Origin: Kushneria konosiri
GTDB taxonomy: Bacteria > Pseudomonadota > Gammaproteobacteria > Pseudomonadales > Halomonadaceae
DNA: 64,000 nt
Assembly (NCBI RefSeq): GCF_002155145.1
Contig: NZ_CP021323.1
Location: 2,914,001-2,978,000 of the forward strand
Direction: 5' to 3'
Positions 53,499-62,952 of this stretch are shown piece by piece. The first letter of the stretch is position 1, and each line of letters opens with the position of its first letter. The translations under genes and the position numbers were made by a program. The notes beneath the pieces are model-generated. The model ran no database searches and was not told where the DNA came from. It worked only from the letters and a program-made list of their open reading frames with translations.

Positions 53499-54758
53499 TT
53501 AAAGGTGATATTCCGGCAGCTTTTTGGTGATGCGCTCTAGACGCAGGGAGGCGACCTTCGGCAGACCGTTTTCAAACGGAGGAAAGTCCTCACCCTGAAT
53601 CAGCGGGCGCAGATAGCGACGTCCGGCGTCGTTGATGCCAAACCCATCTTCACGGATATATTCCGCCGGCATGAACTTTTCCTGATTTGCGACCTGCTCG
53701 AGTGGGGCATCGATGATCGACCAGCTATAGGGCTCGTCGCTGTCACGCTGAATGGCCGGCATGACGGCGTTTTTGCCTTCAAGGGCGCATTCAACGGCAC
53801 GCTGACCCACGGCGTAGGCCTGCTCGACATCAACGGCAGACGCCAGATGGCGCGCGGCACGCTGAAGATAGTCGGCCACGGCCCAGTGGTACTTGTAGCC
53901 CAGATCCTGTTTGACCATGCCGGCAAGTGTCGGAGCCACGCCGCCCAGCTGGCGATGACCGAAGGCATCGGTATTGCCGGCATCGGCCAGGAAAGTGCCG
54001 TCTTCATAGCGAGCACCTTCAGAAACCACCACCACGCAGTAGCCGTGTTTCTTGACCGCTGCATCGATATGGTTCATGACGCGCTGGCGGTCGAAGGGCA
54101 CTTCCGGCAGCAGAATCATGTGCGGGGGGCCATCATTGGTTTCGCTGGCCAGCGCACCGGCTGCAGCAATCCAGCCGGCATGGCGGCCCATCGATTCCAG
54201 GATGAACACCTTGGTGGAGGTGGAACACATCGAGGCGATGTCCAGTGCCGCCTCACGCGTCGATGTCGCAATATATTTGGCCACCGAGCCGAAGCCGGGA
54301 GAGTTGTCGGTAATCGGCAGGTCGTTATCGACGGTCTTGGCCACATGGATGGCCTGCAGCGGGTAGCCCATCTGCTCTGACAGACGTGAAATCTTCAGGC
54401 AGGTGTCGGCACTGTCGCCGCCGCCGTTATAAAAGAAATAGCGAATGTCGTGAGCCTTGAAGACTTCGATAAGCCGTTCGTACTGGCTGCGATGCGTCTC
54501 GATATCCTTGAGCTTGTAGCGACAGGAACCAAAGGCGCCGCCCGGGGTATGTCTTAGTGCTGCAATGGCCTCGTCACTTTCCAGGCTGGTATCAATCAGA
54601 TCCTCGGTCAATGCACCGATAATGCCATTGTGTCCGGCATAGAGCTTGCCAATGCGATCGCTGTGTTTGCGGCATGTTTCGATAACACCGCAGGCACTGG
54701 CATTGATCACGGCCGTCACACCACCTGATTGTGCGTAAAAGGCGTTACTGGAGGTCAT
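53499..54758 (-). CDS. pfp: Pyrophosphate-dependent 6-phosphofructokinase
   Basis: Phosphofructokinase of 419 residues that uses PPi in place of ATP and is reversible. The PPi signature is seen twice: YNGGGDSADT, with Asp at the position where ATP enzymes have Gly, and AKTVDNDLPITDNSPGFGS, with Lys where ATP enzymes have Gly. Further blocks are YAGHNGIIGAL and ESMGRHAGWIAA (substrate Arg and Met-Gly-Arg). Halomonads lack a classic ATP Pfk in many cases, so this enzyme may serve glycolysis, gluconeogenesis or sugar phosphate balance, using PPi that Ppa would otherwise destroy. ATG 54758 has AGGA 6 nt upstream. Confidence 0.93.
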   Translation of the reverse strand: MTSSNAFYAQSGGVTAVINASACGVIETCRKHSDRIGKLYAGHNGIIGALTEDLIDTSLESDEAIAALRHTPGGAFGSCRYKLKDIETHRSQYERLIEVFKAHDIRYFFYNGGGDSADTCLKISRLSEQMGYPLQAIHVAKTVDNDLPITDNSPGFGSVAKYIATSTREAALDIASMCSTSTKVFILESMGRHAGWIAAAGALASETNDGPPHMILLPEVPFDRQRVMNHIDAAVKKHGYCVVVVSEGARYEDGTFLADAGNTDAFGHRQLGGVAPTLAGMVKQDLGYKYHWAVADYLQRAARHLASAVDVEQAYAVGQRAVECALEGKNAVMPAIQRDSDEPYSWSIIDAPLEQVANQEKFMPAEYIREDGFGINDAGRRYLRPLIQGEDFPPFENGLPKVASLRLERITKKLPEYHL

Positions 54759-54919
54759 GAGCTTCCTGCTTCTTATGAATGAAGGTCGGCCAACGCCGTG
54801 GTTGCTGATCGAACTGTCTCTCGGCAACGTGGCGCGCCTCTTGTGGGCTGCGCTGCTGTTGGTCGATCAGCGGATCGATGGCCGGCATCGGGCATCGCCC
54901 GTGGGGGCGATCATATCCA

Positions 54920-54965
54920 TTACCTGCAGGCATGATCCAGTCAGAGATGCATCAATTGCAGGTAA
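54920..54965. promoter_or_regulatory. TTACCTGCA/TGCAGGTAA dyad upstream of mpl
   Basis: Nine-bp inverted repeat (54920-54928 and 54957-54965) with a 28-nt centre, in the 277-nt region between pfp and mpl. It could be a looped operator or a leader hairpin; no regulator is suggested. Confidence 0.35.
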
Positions 54966-55035
54966 ATCGGAGCCTGACGTTGATTTGCAGGCCATGCTAG
55001 GCTGATTCGGCTTTTGACGGAGAGCCCTATTTTTC

Positions 55036-56421
55036 ATGCATATTCATATTCTCGGCATCTGTGGCACTTTCATGGGCAGCCTGGCGCTGCTGGCACGCGA
55101 GCTCGGGCATCAGGTGACGGGTTCGGACAAGGGCACCTATCCGCCCATGAGCACACAGCTTGCCGCACACGGCATTGATGTCGGCCACGGTTTTGACGCG
55201 GCCAATCTGCAGCCTGTCCCCGATCTGGTGATCATCGGCAATGCCCTTTCACGCGGGAATGTCGAAGTCGAGGCTGTCCTCAATCAGCGTATTCCCTACA
55301 CCTCGGGGCCTCAGTGGCTGGCGGATAATGTGCTGCGTCATCGGCGCGTGCTGGCGGTGGCGGGAACCCATGGCAAGACGACCACGGCCAGCATGCTTGC
55401 GTGGATTCTTGAAAGTGCCGGTCTGGCACCGGGCTTTCTGATTGGAGGTATTCCACGCAATCTGGGAATTTCGGCGCGAGCCGGGTCGCATGACGGCGTC
55501 TTCGTGATCGAGGCCGATGAATACGATACGGCCTTTTTCGACAAGCGCTCCAAGTTTGTTCATTACCTGCCGGAAGTGGCCGTGCTCAATAATCTGGAAT
55601 TTGATCACGCCGATATTTTTACTGATCTGGCTGCCATCGAGCGTCAGTTCCATCATCTGGTACGGCTGGTGCCGGGCAATGGTCAGCTGGTGGTGGCCGA
55701 CAATGAGCCTGCACTGTCACGAGTGCTCGAGATGGGGGCCTGGTCGCCAATTGCCCATTTCGGCCGTATGGATCACTCGCAGTGGCGGCTCGAGGATGGT
55801 CCTGAAGACCAGCAGTTTGTTGTCAGATCGCCTGACGGTGAAGTGTTGGTGCGCTGGGGCATGAGCGGTGAGCACAATCGCTGCAATGCGCTGGCAGCGA
55901 TGGCAGCGGCCAGCACCATGGGCGTGACCATTGAACAGTCTGCGGCAGCGCTTGCTACATTTGCATCACCACGACGGCGTCAGGAGCTGCGTGGCCGCGT
56001 CAATGACATTCAGGTCATCGATGATTTTGCTCATCATCCTACTGCGATTGAGATGACGCTGGCGGGGCTTCGGGCGGCGTCATCCCGTGGACGACTGATC
56101 GCCGTCATCGAGCCGCGCTCCAACACCATGAAGCTGGGCACCATGAAGGCTCGACTGCCGGCAAGCGTTGCCAGTGCCGATGAGGTTTACTGGTATCAGC
56201 CGGCGACGCTGGGGTGGTCCGTGCTTGAAGTGGCGAAGGCCTGCCCGATACCTGCTCATGCCATGACCACCACCGAGCAGTTGATCGATGCGCTGGTCGA
56301 AAAGGCCCGCCCGGGAGATCGTATCGTGATCATGAGCAACGGCGGTTTTGATAATGTGCACGAACGTTTGCTGGACGCTCTTGGCCAGTATTATGGACAG
56401 GAGGTGGATGTCGGGGCCTGA
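55036..56421 (+). CDS. mpl: UDP-MurNAc:L-Ala-gamma-D-Glu-meso-DAP ligase
   Basis: Recycling enzyme of peptidoglycan: it joins the tripeptide L-Ala-D-Glu-mDAP to UDP-MurNAc in the cytoplasm, 461 residues. Mur ligase blocks: MHIHILGICGTFMGSLALLARELG at the N-terminus, AGTHGKTTTASMLAWILE (ATP loop), EADEYDTAFFDKRSKFVHY, NNLEFDHADIF, SGEHNRCNALAAMAAA and DDFAHHPTAIEMTLAGLR. These fit Mpl rather than MurC by the short N-terminus and the YDTAFFDKRSKF segment. It starts 16 nt after GACGGAG. Confidence 0.95.
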   Translation: MHIHILGICGTFMGSLALLARELGHQVTGSDKGTYPPMSTQLAAHGIDVGHGFDAANLQPVPDLVIIGNALSRGNVEVEAVLNQRIPYTSGPQWLADNVLRHRRVLAVAGTHGKTTTASMLAWILESAGLAPGFLIGGIPRNLGISARAGSHDGVFVIEADEYDTAFFDKRSKFVHYLPEVAVLNNLEFDHADIFTDLAAIERQFHHLVRLVPGNGQLVVADNEPALSRVLEMGAWSPIAHFGRMDHSQWRLEDGPEDQQFVVRSPDGEVLVRWGMSGEHNRCNALAAMAAASTMGVTIEQSAAALATFASPRRRQELRGRVNDIQVIDDFAHHPTAIEMTLAGLRAASSRGRLIAVIEPRSNTMKLGTMKARLPASVASADEVYWYQPATLGWSVLEVAKACPIPAHAMTTTEQLIDALVEKARPGDRIVIMSNGGFDNVHERLLDALGQYYGQEVDVGA

Positions 56422-56429
56422 AAAATCGA

Positions 56430-56455
56430 CCGGGGCCATATGTATATGGCCCCGG
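56430..56455. terminator. Perfect 12-bp hairpin between mpl and the PAP2 gene
   Basis: CCGGGGCCATAT (56430-56441) and ATATGGCCCCGG (56444-56455) with a 2-nt loop. On the minus strand it is followed by TCGATTTTTC, so it most likely ends the DedA-PAP2 transcript; on the plus strand there is no U-run after the mpl stop 9 nt before it. Confidence 0.7.
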
Positions 56456-56485
56456 CATGAGCGTGGCGCTGGCAGGCAGGGCGCG

Positions 56486-57904
56486 TCAGAAGGCAGGTAG
56501 CCACACAATCCTTACGATCACCATCACAAGGGATGCCAGTGTCAGCAGGACAATCTGTCTGCGCTGGACGGCACCTGCAACGTAGCGGTGTGCAAAGAAG
56601 TGGTAGCTGATGCGGGTAGCGCTACAGATGATCAGCCCCAGCAGAGCACCGCCGACAATATCGCTGAGCCAGTGCACCCCAAAGGTCAACCGCGACAGGG
56701 CAACGACGCTGGCGGCCATGATGGCCACCCAGTAGGGCCACCGTCTGGCACGGCTCGAGAGCCCTTCGGCAATAAACGCAGCGCTCAATCCCCAGAACAC
56801 CACGGCAGTTGAGGCGTGGGCGCTTGGATAGGAAAACGATCCAATCAGATGTTCAGGCGTCTCGGGGCGTGCACGACCCACCCAATGCTTGAGCAGCGTA
56901 TTGCTAAAGGACAGCAGGACCAGTGCACCGCCCCAGTGGATCAGGGCGGCCAGGCGTTTTCGCCACAAAAGCCAGATGAGCCATGGCAAAAGCATGGCCA
57001 TGATGCCGATGGCATCGCCGACTCGGTCCATTATTATTGAGGCGCGCATCAGAACGGCATTGTCCGGACGCGAAAAGAAGCTCTGGGCGGCAACATCCAT
57101 CGCGAAAGGCTGCTTGAGCCCTGCGACCAGCCAGGTCCAGCCGATAAAGGCGAGGATGGCCGTCAGCAGCAGCGCAATGGACGCCAGCGGAATTTCACCC
57201 CGGATACGTTTCTGTCGAAGGCTTAGCCAGAGTCGTCGCGAGAGGCGGTAGCGCCGTGCTTTCATTAAAAGACCACGATAGACAAGACTGTCGCGATCGA
57301 GCCTGCGACGCAGCCAGGACAATGCAAAACCGAGCACGATAAGCGTGAGCATCATCACGGATAGCCACTGCTCGGTGCCGGAAGGCAGATGCACCAGCCG
57401 CTGCCAGCTGCGTCCCAGATAATAGCCGGGCAATAGATAGGCCGGCGCCCAGAAAAGGGCCGAAAGTACGTTGACGGTCAAAAAGCGCGTCGGCGGCATG
57501 TGCATCATGCCGGCTACCATCGGAATGATGGGGCGCACGGGGCCGACAAAACGACCAAATGCCACCGAAAGGGCGCCGTGACGAGTAAAAAACCGCTCGC
57601 CCTTGTCCACCCACTGTGGATAGCGATGAAAGGGCCACCAGCCTCGAAGACGGTCGCGCTGAGTACGGCCAAGCCAGTAGCTGGCACTGTCGCCGATCAC
57701 GGCGCCAGCGAAGGCGCTGATCATCAAGAGCGTGATGGAGGTCTGGTCATGTCCTGCCAGTGACGCCGCCGCCGTGAGCATGACAACACCGGGTACCATC
57801 AGGCCTATCAGCGCCAGCGATTCAAGCAGAGCAACAATACCCACGATCAGAATCAGAACCGTCGGGTTATGTGCCCACTGATCAATCAGGGCAACGGGGT
57901 GCAT
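56486..57904 (-). CDS. DedA-PAP2 fusion: bifunctional membrane protein
   Basis: Integral membrane protein of 472 residues made of two domains. Residues 1-190 are DedA/SNARE-associated (LESLALIGLMVPGVVMLTAAASLAG, GAVIGDSASYWLGR, FGRFVGPVRPIIPMVAGMM), the family involved in lipid flipping and undecaprenyl-phosphate recycling. The rest is a PAP2 phosphatase with KHWVGRARPETPE (KX6RP-like), SFSYPSAHASTA (PSGH variant PSAH) and SRLTFGVHWLSDIVGGALLG (SRX5HX3D). Such fusions likely handle polyprenyl or phosphatidic diphosphate recycling. ATG 57904 has GGAG 9 nt upstream. It converges with mpl, a cell-wall recycling gene, and shares the theme. Confidence 0.88.
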   Translation of the reverse strand: MHPVALIDQWAHNPTVLILIVGIVALLESLALIGLMVPGVVMLTAAASLAGHDQTSITLLMISAFAGAVIGDSASYWLGRTQRDRLRGWWPFHRYPQWVDKGERFFTRHGALSVAFGRFVGPVRPIIPMVAGMMHMPPTRFLTVNVLSALFWAPAYLLPGYYLGRSWQRLVHLPSGTEQWLSVMMLTLIVLGFALSWLRRRLDRDSLVYRGLLMKARRYRLSRRLWLSLRQKRIRGEIPLASIALLLTAILAFIGWTWLVAGLKQPFAMDVAAQSFFSRPDNAVLMRASIIMDRVGDAIGIMAMLLPWLIWLLWRKRLAALIHWGGALVLLSFSNTLLKHWVGRARPETPEHLIGSFSYPSAHASTAVVFWGLSAAFIAEGLSSRARRWPYWVAIMAASVVALSRLTFGVHWLSDIVGGALLGLIICSATRISYHFFAHRYVAGAVQRRQIVLLTLASLVMVIVRIVWLPAF

Positions 57905-58110
57905 TCGAAAGGACTCCACACAATGACTTGCCGTGCCAGGCGCGGTTTTTACTGCCGCTGACAACTGGCTTATAGTAGCGATTCATAAGTATCGGATAGG
58001 CAAACGTAAAATAGTTGGCCAGTATAGTCAGCCGCTGTGCACTCCGATAGCGTCAGGCAGGACGACTGACAAGCGCGGCCGCGCACTTGGCATACAGGAG
58101 AGCAGCACAG

Positions 58111-59391
58111 ATGACGTCTGAGGGGCACAAGGAAAATATCGATATTGCCACGCATATGGCTCTGCTGGGTCAGCAGGCACGCAAGGCATCCGCCTGGCTT
58201 CGCAGCAGTACTACTGGGCAGCGCAACGCCGCCCTTGCCGCCATGGCCGATGAGCTGTCACAACAGCGCGATGCGCTGATGGAGGCCAACGCGCGCGACA
58301 TGGCGCGTGGCAAGGCCAACGGGCTTTCAGAGGCGCTGATGGATCGTCTGCTGCTGACGCCGGCACGTATCGACGCCATGATCGCGGGACTTGAAACCGT
58401 TGCCGCCCTGCCGGACCCGATCGGCGGTATCGATGAGATGCGGACCCAGAACAACGGACTGCGTATCGGCCGCATGCGCACACCCCTGGGGGTCATCGGT
58501 ATCATCTATGAGTCCCGACCCAATGTGACGGTGGACGCCGCGGCGCTATGTCTCAAGGCGGGGAACGCCGCCATTCTGCGCGGTGGTTCGGAAGCCTTTG
58601 ATTCCAACTGCGCCATTGCTCGCTGTATTGCTTCAGGGCTTGAAAGGGCCGGGCTGCCGGGTCATTCCATTCAGTTGATTGAAACCACCAGTCGTGAGGC
58701 TGTCGGCGCGCTGATCACGGCCCGGGAATACGTGGATGTGATCATCCCGAGAGGTGGCAAGTCGCTGATCAAGCGAATCTCCGAGGAAGCCAGTATTCCG
58801 GTTATCAAGCATCTCGAAGGGCTTTGTCACGTTTTTGTGGACCGCCATGCGTCGCTGGATATGGCCTTTGATATTGCTTTCAACGCCAAATGTTTTCGCT
58901 ATGGCATCTGTGGCGCCATGGAAACCCTTCTGGTGGATCAGGCCGTCGCCAAAGACTTTCTGCCCGGGATGATTGCGCGCTTTCAGGAAGCCGGTGTGAC
59001 CGTGCGTGGATGCGACAGGGTGCAGGCGTTGGCCAACGTTGAGCCGGCCACCGAAGAGGACTGGTGGACCGAATACCTGGGGCCGTTGCTGTCCGTTCGG
59101 GTGGTCGACGATATTGAAGCGGCCATTGAGCACATCAATCATTATGGCTCCCACCACACCGATGCCATCGTCAGCGATCATTTCGGTCATACCCAGAGAT
59201 TTCTGGCCGAGGTGGACTCCAGCTCCGTGATGGTCAATGCTCCGACCTGCTTTGCCGATGGCGCGCAGTATGGGCTTGGTGCCGAAATCGGTATTTCCAC
59301 CGACAAGCTGCATGTCAGAGGGCCGGTAGGTCTGGAGGGTCTGACCACGCGTAAATATATCGTGCTGGGCGATGGTCATGTCAGAACGTAA
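58111..59391 (+). CDS. proA: Glutamate-5-semialdehyde dehydrogenase (gamma-glutamyl phosphate reductase)
   Basis: Second enzyme of proline synthesis, NADPH-dependent, 426 residues. Blocks: [62 protein letters not shown] and [15 protein letters not shown], which holds the catalytic Cys, plus the end [28 protein letters not shown] lies 10 nt before ATG 58111. proB is not adjacent. Proline is an osmolyte in halophiles. nadD starts inside its last codons. Confidence 0.96.
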   Translation: MTSEGHKENIDIATHMALLGQQARKASAWLRSSTTGQRNAALAAMADELSQQRDALMEANARDMARGKANGLSEALMDRLLLTPARIDAMIAGLETVAALPDPIGGIDEMRTQNNGLRIGRMRTPLGVIGIIYESRPNVTVDAAALCLKAGNAAILRGGSEAFDSNCAIARCIASGLERAGLPGHSIQLIETTSREAVGALITAREYVDVIIPRGGKSLIKRISEEASIPVIKHLEGLCHVFVDRHASLDMAFDIAFNAKCFRYGICGAMETLLVDQAVAKDFLPGMIARFQEAGVTVRGCDRVQALANVEPATEEDWWTEYLGPLLSVRVVDDIEAAIEHINHYGSHHTDAIVSDHFGHTQRFLAEVDSSSVMVNAPTCFADGAQYGLGAEIGISTDKLHVRGPVGLEGLTTRKYIVLGDGHVRT

Positions 59392-60040
59392 TGCCCGTGT
59401 CGCCATGTTTGGCGGCACCTTCAATCCGGTTCACATCGCGCACCTGCGTGCAGCGGTCGAGTTGCGAGAAGCGCTTTCGCTCGATGTCATTCACATGGTG
59501 CCGGCGCATCTGCCACCACATCGCAGCGCGCCGGGTGTCAGCTCCGAGGATCGTTTGAGCATGCTGAAACTGGCGCTTTCAGACACGCCCGGGCTGGTGG
59601 CCGATGACCGCGAAATTCACCGCGATGGACCTTCCTGGTCGCTTGATACACTCCGGTCACTGCGCGAGCAGTATGGCCAAAAGGCGCGCCTTCTCATGGT
59701 GCTGGGCCGTGATGCCTTTTTGAAACTCCATGAATGGCACAGGCCGGAAGCACTGTTCGATTATGCCCATATTCTGGTGATCGGCCGCCCCGAAAGCGAT
59801 GAAGTCCAGTGCCAGGCGCTCGAAACTCTGGTCGAGGCGCGCCGGGTGGACAGTATCGATGCGCTCATGGCAACGCCCTGCGGCAGCGTGCTTGATTATG
59901 ACAAGACCACGGCAATGGCCATCTCGGCGACTGCGATTCGACAGGCGCTGGCATCGGGGCACAGCGTGCGATATCTGATGCCGCCAGCCGTTGAAGCCTT
60001 TATTGACCAGCATGGGCTCTACCTTGATACGTCCGGGTAA
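59378..60040 (+). CDS. nadD: Nicotinate-nucleotide adenylyltransferase
   Basis: Makes deamido-NAD from nicotinate mononucleotide and ATP, 220 residues. [24 protein letters not shown] holds the [11 protein letters not shown] active-site motif; [22 protein letters not shown] has the C-terminal ISxTxIR nucleotide motif. It overlaps proA by 14 nt. ATG 59378 gives GGG 8 nt upstream; ATG 59372 is the alternative. It is followed by rsfS and rlmH as in E. coli and pseudomonads. Confidence 0.94.
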   Translation: MSERNARVAMFGGTFNPVHIAHLRAAVELREALSLDVIHMVPAHLPPHRSAPGVSSEDRLSMLKLALSDTPGLVADDREIHRDGPSWSLDTLRSLREQYGQKARLLMVLGRDAFLKLHEWHRPEALFDYAHILVIGRPESDEVQCQALETLVEARRVDSIDALMATPCGSVLDYDKTTAMAISATAIRQALASGHSVRYLMPPAVEAFIDQHGLYLDTSG

Positions 60041-60130
60041 TCGCCCCGGCGTTCAAAAGCGTCAAATGTCTATGGTGCATCCGCTCGACAGCGGTACAAT
60101 GCGCTCTAAATCATTTATATCCGAGGAGCT

Positions 60131-60496
60131 ATGCAGACAGTACTTTCATCTCTGGTGGTTGACGCCCTGGAAGAGCTCAAGGGGCGTGATATCGCCGAGC
60201 TCGATGTTTCCAGACTGACCAGCGTGACCGATGTTATGGTGGTGGCCAGCGGTACTTCCAGTCGCCACGTCAAGGCACTGGCCGACAATGTGGTAGAGCG
60301 CGCCAAGAATGAAGGCGTCCGTCCACTGGGTGTCGAAGGTGAGGCCGGCAGTGATTGGGTGCTGGTGGATCTGGGAGATGTGGTGGTTCACGTCATGATG
60401 CCGGAGGCACGCAGGCTCTATGATCTGGAAAGGCTCTGGAGCGAGCTGCCCAACGATCTTGGGCGTCATGAAGCCGTTGGTGAGCATCAGTCTTGA
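60131..60496 (+). CDS. rsfS: Ribosomal silencing factor RsfS
   Basis: Binds L14 on the large subunit and blocks subunit joining when nutrients are low, 121 residues. The family's [67 protein letters not shown] and [13 protein letters not shown] blocks are complete. GAGGAG precedes the ATG. It is 90 nt after nadD; its stop overlaps the start of rlmH. Confidence 0.96.
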   Translation: MQTVLSSLVVDALEELKGRDIAELDVSRLTSVTDVMVVASGTSSRHVKALADNVVERAKNEGVRPLGVEGEAGSDWVLVDLGDVVVHVMMPEARRLYDLERLWSELPNDLGRHEAVGEHQS

Positions 60497-60960
60497 AGTT
60501 GAAAATGCTTGCTGTCGGTACTCGAATGCCGGGCTGGGTGACACAGGGCGTTGAGGAGTATCGCAAGCGTCTACCGCGCGAGATGTCTCTTGAAGTGGTC
60601 GAGCTCTCGCCCGGTCCGCGTCAGAAAAGCGCTGATCCTGCAAAGGCCATACGCGTCGAGGGGGATCGTTTACTGTCCAGACTCAAGGACAGTGAACTCG
60701 TGGTGGCCCTGGATGTCGAAGGCAAGCCATGGTCGACTCACACGCTTTCCGAGCGAATGCAGGACTGGCAGATGGCAGGGAGTGATGTGTCCCTGCTGAT
60801 TGGCGGTCCTGACGGTCTGGATCAGCGCTGTCTGTCTCGCGCCGATCTACGCTGGTCCCTGTCACCCCTGACGCTGCCTCATCCGCTGGTACGTATACTG
60901 CTGGCTGAACAGCTTTATCGGGGCTGGACGCTGATGACCGGCCATCCCTACCATCGCTAG
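60493..60960 (+). CDS. rlmH: 23S rRNA (pseudouridine-1915-N3) methyltransferase
   Basis: SPOUT-class enzyme that methylates pseudouridine 1915 in helix 69 of 23S rRNA, 155 residues, the usual length. Family blocks: [60 protein letters not shown] and [34 protein letters not shown] at the C-terminus. The start is TTG at 60493, overlapping the rsfS TGA; the protein from there (MKLKM) matches the E. coli N-terminus MKLQL, while the first ATG (60505) would remove four residues. Confidence 0.95.
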   Translation: MKLKMLAVGTRMPGWVTQGVEEYRKRLPREMSLEVVELSPGPRQKSADPAKAIRVEGDRLLSRLKDSELVVALDVEGKPWSTHTLSERMQDWQMAGSDVSLLIGGPDGLDQRCLSRADLRWSLSPLTLPHPLVRILLAEQLYRGWTLMTGHPYHR

Positions 60961-61033
60961 CGGGGACTGAGCGTGCATCGTCTTGCGCCCATCGGGCGAC
61001 TTATCCGTTCATCGTTTTCGGGCAATATTGTCA

Positions 61034-62950
61034 ATGCGCCCACGTCGCGCCACGCTTAAGGATTCCGAACAGCAGGCCCGCATCTTTCGCCGTCGCAGCA
61101 TCGTGGCGGCATTGTTTGTGCTTATCATGTTTTCCGGATTGATCGGTCGCATGGTATGGCTGCAGGTTGTTCAACACGACATCTTCATTACGCGCTCGGA
61201 TAAAAACCGCATGCGCGTCGAGCCCCTGCCGCCCAACCGTGGTCTGATCTTTGATCGCAACCATGAGGTACTGGCCGAAAACCGCCCGACCTATAACCTG
61301 ACGCTGGTGCGCGAGCAGGCCGGTGATGTCGGTCAGACCATTGACCGGCTGATCAACATTCTGGGGCTTCCCGAAGATCAGCATGAAGTGCTGACCCAGC
61401 GCTCTCGAGAGCGGCTGCGTTCCTATGAGCCGGCGCTGCTGCTCAGTGATCTTACCGAGGAGCAGATTGCCGAAATCGCGGTTAATCGGTATCGATTGCC
61501 CGGGGTCGAGGTGGAGGCTCAGCTCATCCGTTACTATCCCGACGGGGAGTGGATGTCCCACGTACTCGGCTATGTCGGGCGTATCAGTCAGGAAGACCAG
61601 CAGCGTATTGATACCAGTAACTATGCCGGAACACACTTCATAGGCAAGACCGGTATCGAGCGGTTCTACGAAGATGAGCTCCATGGCAAGGCCGGGGTCA
61701 AGCGGGTCGAAACCAATGCTCGTGGTCGAGTGTTGCGTGAAATCGACCGAACCCCCCCGCAGCCGGGCAAGAACCTGACGCTGACGCTGGATTCGAAACT
61801 GCAAAAGCTCGGACACGATCTGTTAAAGGGCAAGCGTGGTGCCATTGTCGCTATCGAGCCCGCGACAGGTGCCATTCTGGCCATGGTGTCAGAACCCGGT
61901 TTTGACAATAACAAGTTCGTGACCGGCATCGATACAAAATCCTACGCGGCCCTGCGCGATGATATTGATATCCCCCTGTATAACCGGGCAGCACGCGGGC
62001 AGTATCCACCGGCCTCGACGGTCAAGCCCTACATGGCGTCAGCGGGTCTGGAATATGGCTTGATCACGCCTTCCGATACGGTCTATGACCCGGGTTACTA
62101 CCAGTTGCCCAACGACTCCAGACGCTATCGTAACTGGTTGCGCTGGGGGCATGGGCGAGTTGACATGAAGCGCGCCATTACGGTTTCCAACGATACCTAT
62201 TTCTTTACGCTGGCCCACCGAATGGGGATCGATCGACTCTCCAGTTTCATGCACAAGTATGGGTTTGGCGAGGATCACAGCCTGGATGTCTGGGGCGCGG
62301 GCAGCGGCCTGATGCCCAGTCGTGACTGGAAGCGTGGTCGCTACAATCAGGTCTGGTACCCGGGAGAGACGCTGTCGGTTGGTATTGGCCAGGGCTACTG
62401 GCTGGCCACGCCCCTGCAAATGGCCACCGCCGTGGCCGTCATGGCCAACAAGGGCAAATGGGTTCGTCCTCACCTGGCCATGGAAGTAGGGGACAAAAAA
62501 ATTGCACCTCCTTTCGAAAATACTCCTGATGACATCAAGCTGGACAATTCCCACTGGTGGGATCTGATCCACGATGCCATGGAGAACGTCATGACCGGCA
62601 GCGAGGGCTCGGGACGTGCTTCAGGTCGTAATCTTCAATATCGCATGGGAGGCAAGTCAGGCACGGCACAGGTCTTTACGCTGGGGCAAAAGGAGAAGTA
62701 CAACGCCTCCGAGCTTGAGGAGCGTTTACATGATCATGCCCTGTTCACGGCCTTTGCTCCGGTAGATGACCCTAAAATCGCGGTGGCGGTCATCGTTGAA
62801 AACGGTGGCGGCGGCAGCAGGGTAGCCGCTCCCATTGCGCGAGAAATGCTGGATGCCTGGATATTGCCCACCATGAAATCCAGCGAGGAAGCGCAGCGTC
62901 ATGCCCGGCAAAACGAAAACACCGCTCAGCGGATTGCAACGGGAGACTGA
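61034..62950 (+). CDS. mrdA: Penicillin-binding protein 2
   Basis: Class B transpeptidase of the elongation complex, 638 residues. A short cytoplasmic tail is followed by one membrane helix (AALFVLIMFSGLIGRMVWL), the pedestal domain (LPPNRGLIFDRNHEVLAENRPTYNL, IGKTGIERFYEDELHG) and the transpeptidase domain with the active Ser in PASTVKPYMASAG (SxxK), SND in TVSNDTYF and KSG in GGKSGTAQ. It works with RodA, whose gene starts 2 nt after its stop, and with MreBCD. ATG 61034 is 73 nt after rlmH; the ribosome site is weak. Confidence 0.95.
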   Translation: MRPRRATLKDSEQQARIFRRRSIVAALFVLIMFSGLIGRMVWLQVVQHDIFITRSDKNRMRVEPLPPNRGLIFDRNHEVLAENRPTYNLTLVREQAGDVGQTIDRLINILGLPEDQHEVLTQRSRERLRSYEPALLLSDLTEEQIAEIAVNRYRLPGVEVEAQLIRYYPDGEWMSHVLGYVGRISQEDQQRIDTSNYAGTHFIGKTGIERFYEDELHGKAGVKRVETNARGRVLREIDRTPPQPGKNLTLTLDSKLQKLGHDLLKGKRGAIVAIEPATGAILAMVSEPGFDNNKFVTGIDTKSYAALRDDIDIPLYNRAARGQYPPASTVKPYMASAGLEYGLITPSDTVYDPGYYQLPNDSRRYRNWLRWGHGRVDMKRAITVSNDTYFFTLAHRMGIDRLSSFMHKYGFGEDHSLDVWGAGSGLMPSRDWKRGRYNQVWYPGETLSVGIGQGYWLATPLQMATAVAVMANKGKWVRPHLAMEVGDKKIAPPFENTPDDIKLDNSHWWDLIHDAMENVMTGSEGSGRASGRNLQYRMGGKSGTAQVFTLGQKEKYNASELEERLHDHALFTAFAPVDDPKIAVAVIVENGGGGSRVAAPIAREMLDAWILPTMKSSEEAQRHARQNENTAQRIATGD

Positions 62951-62952
62951 CG

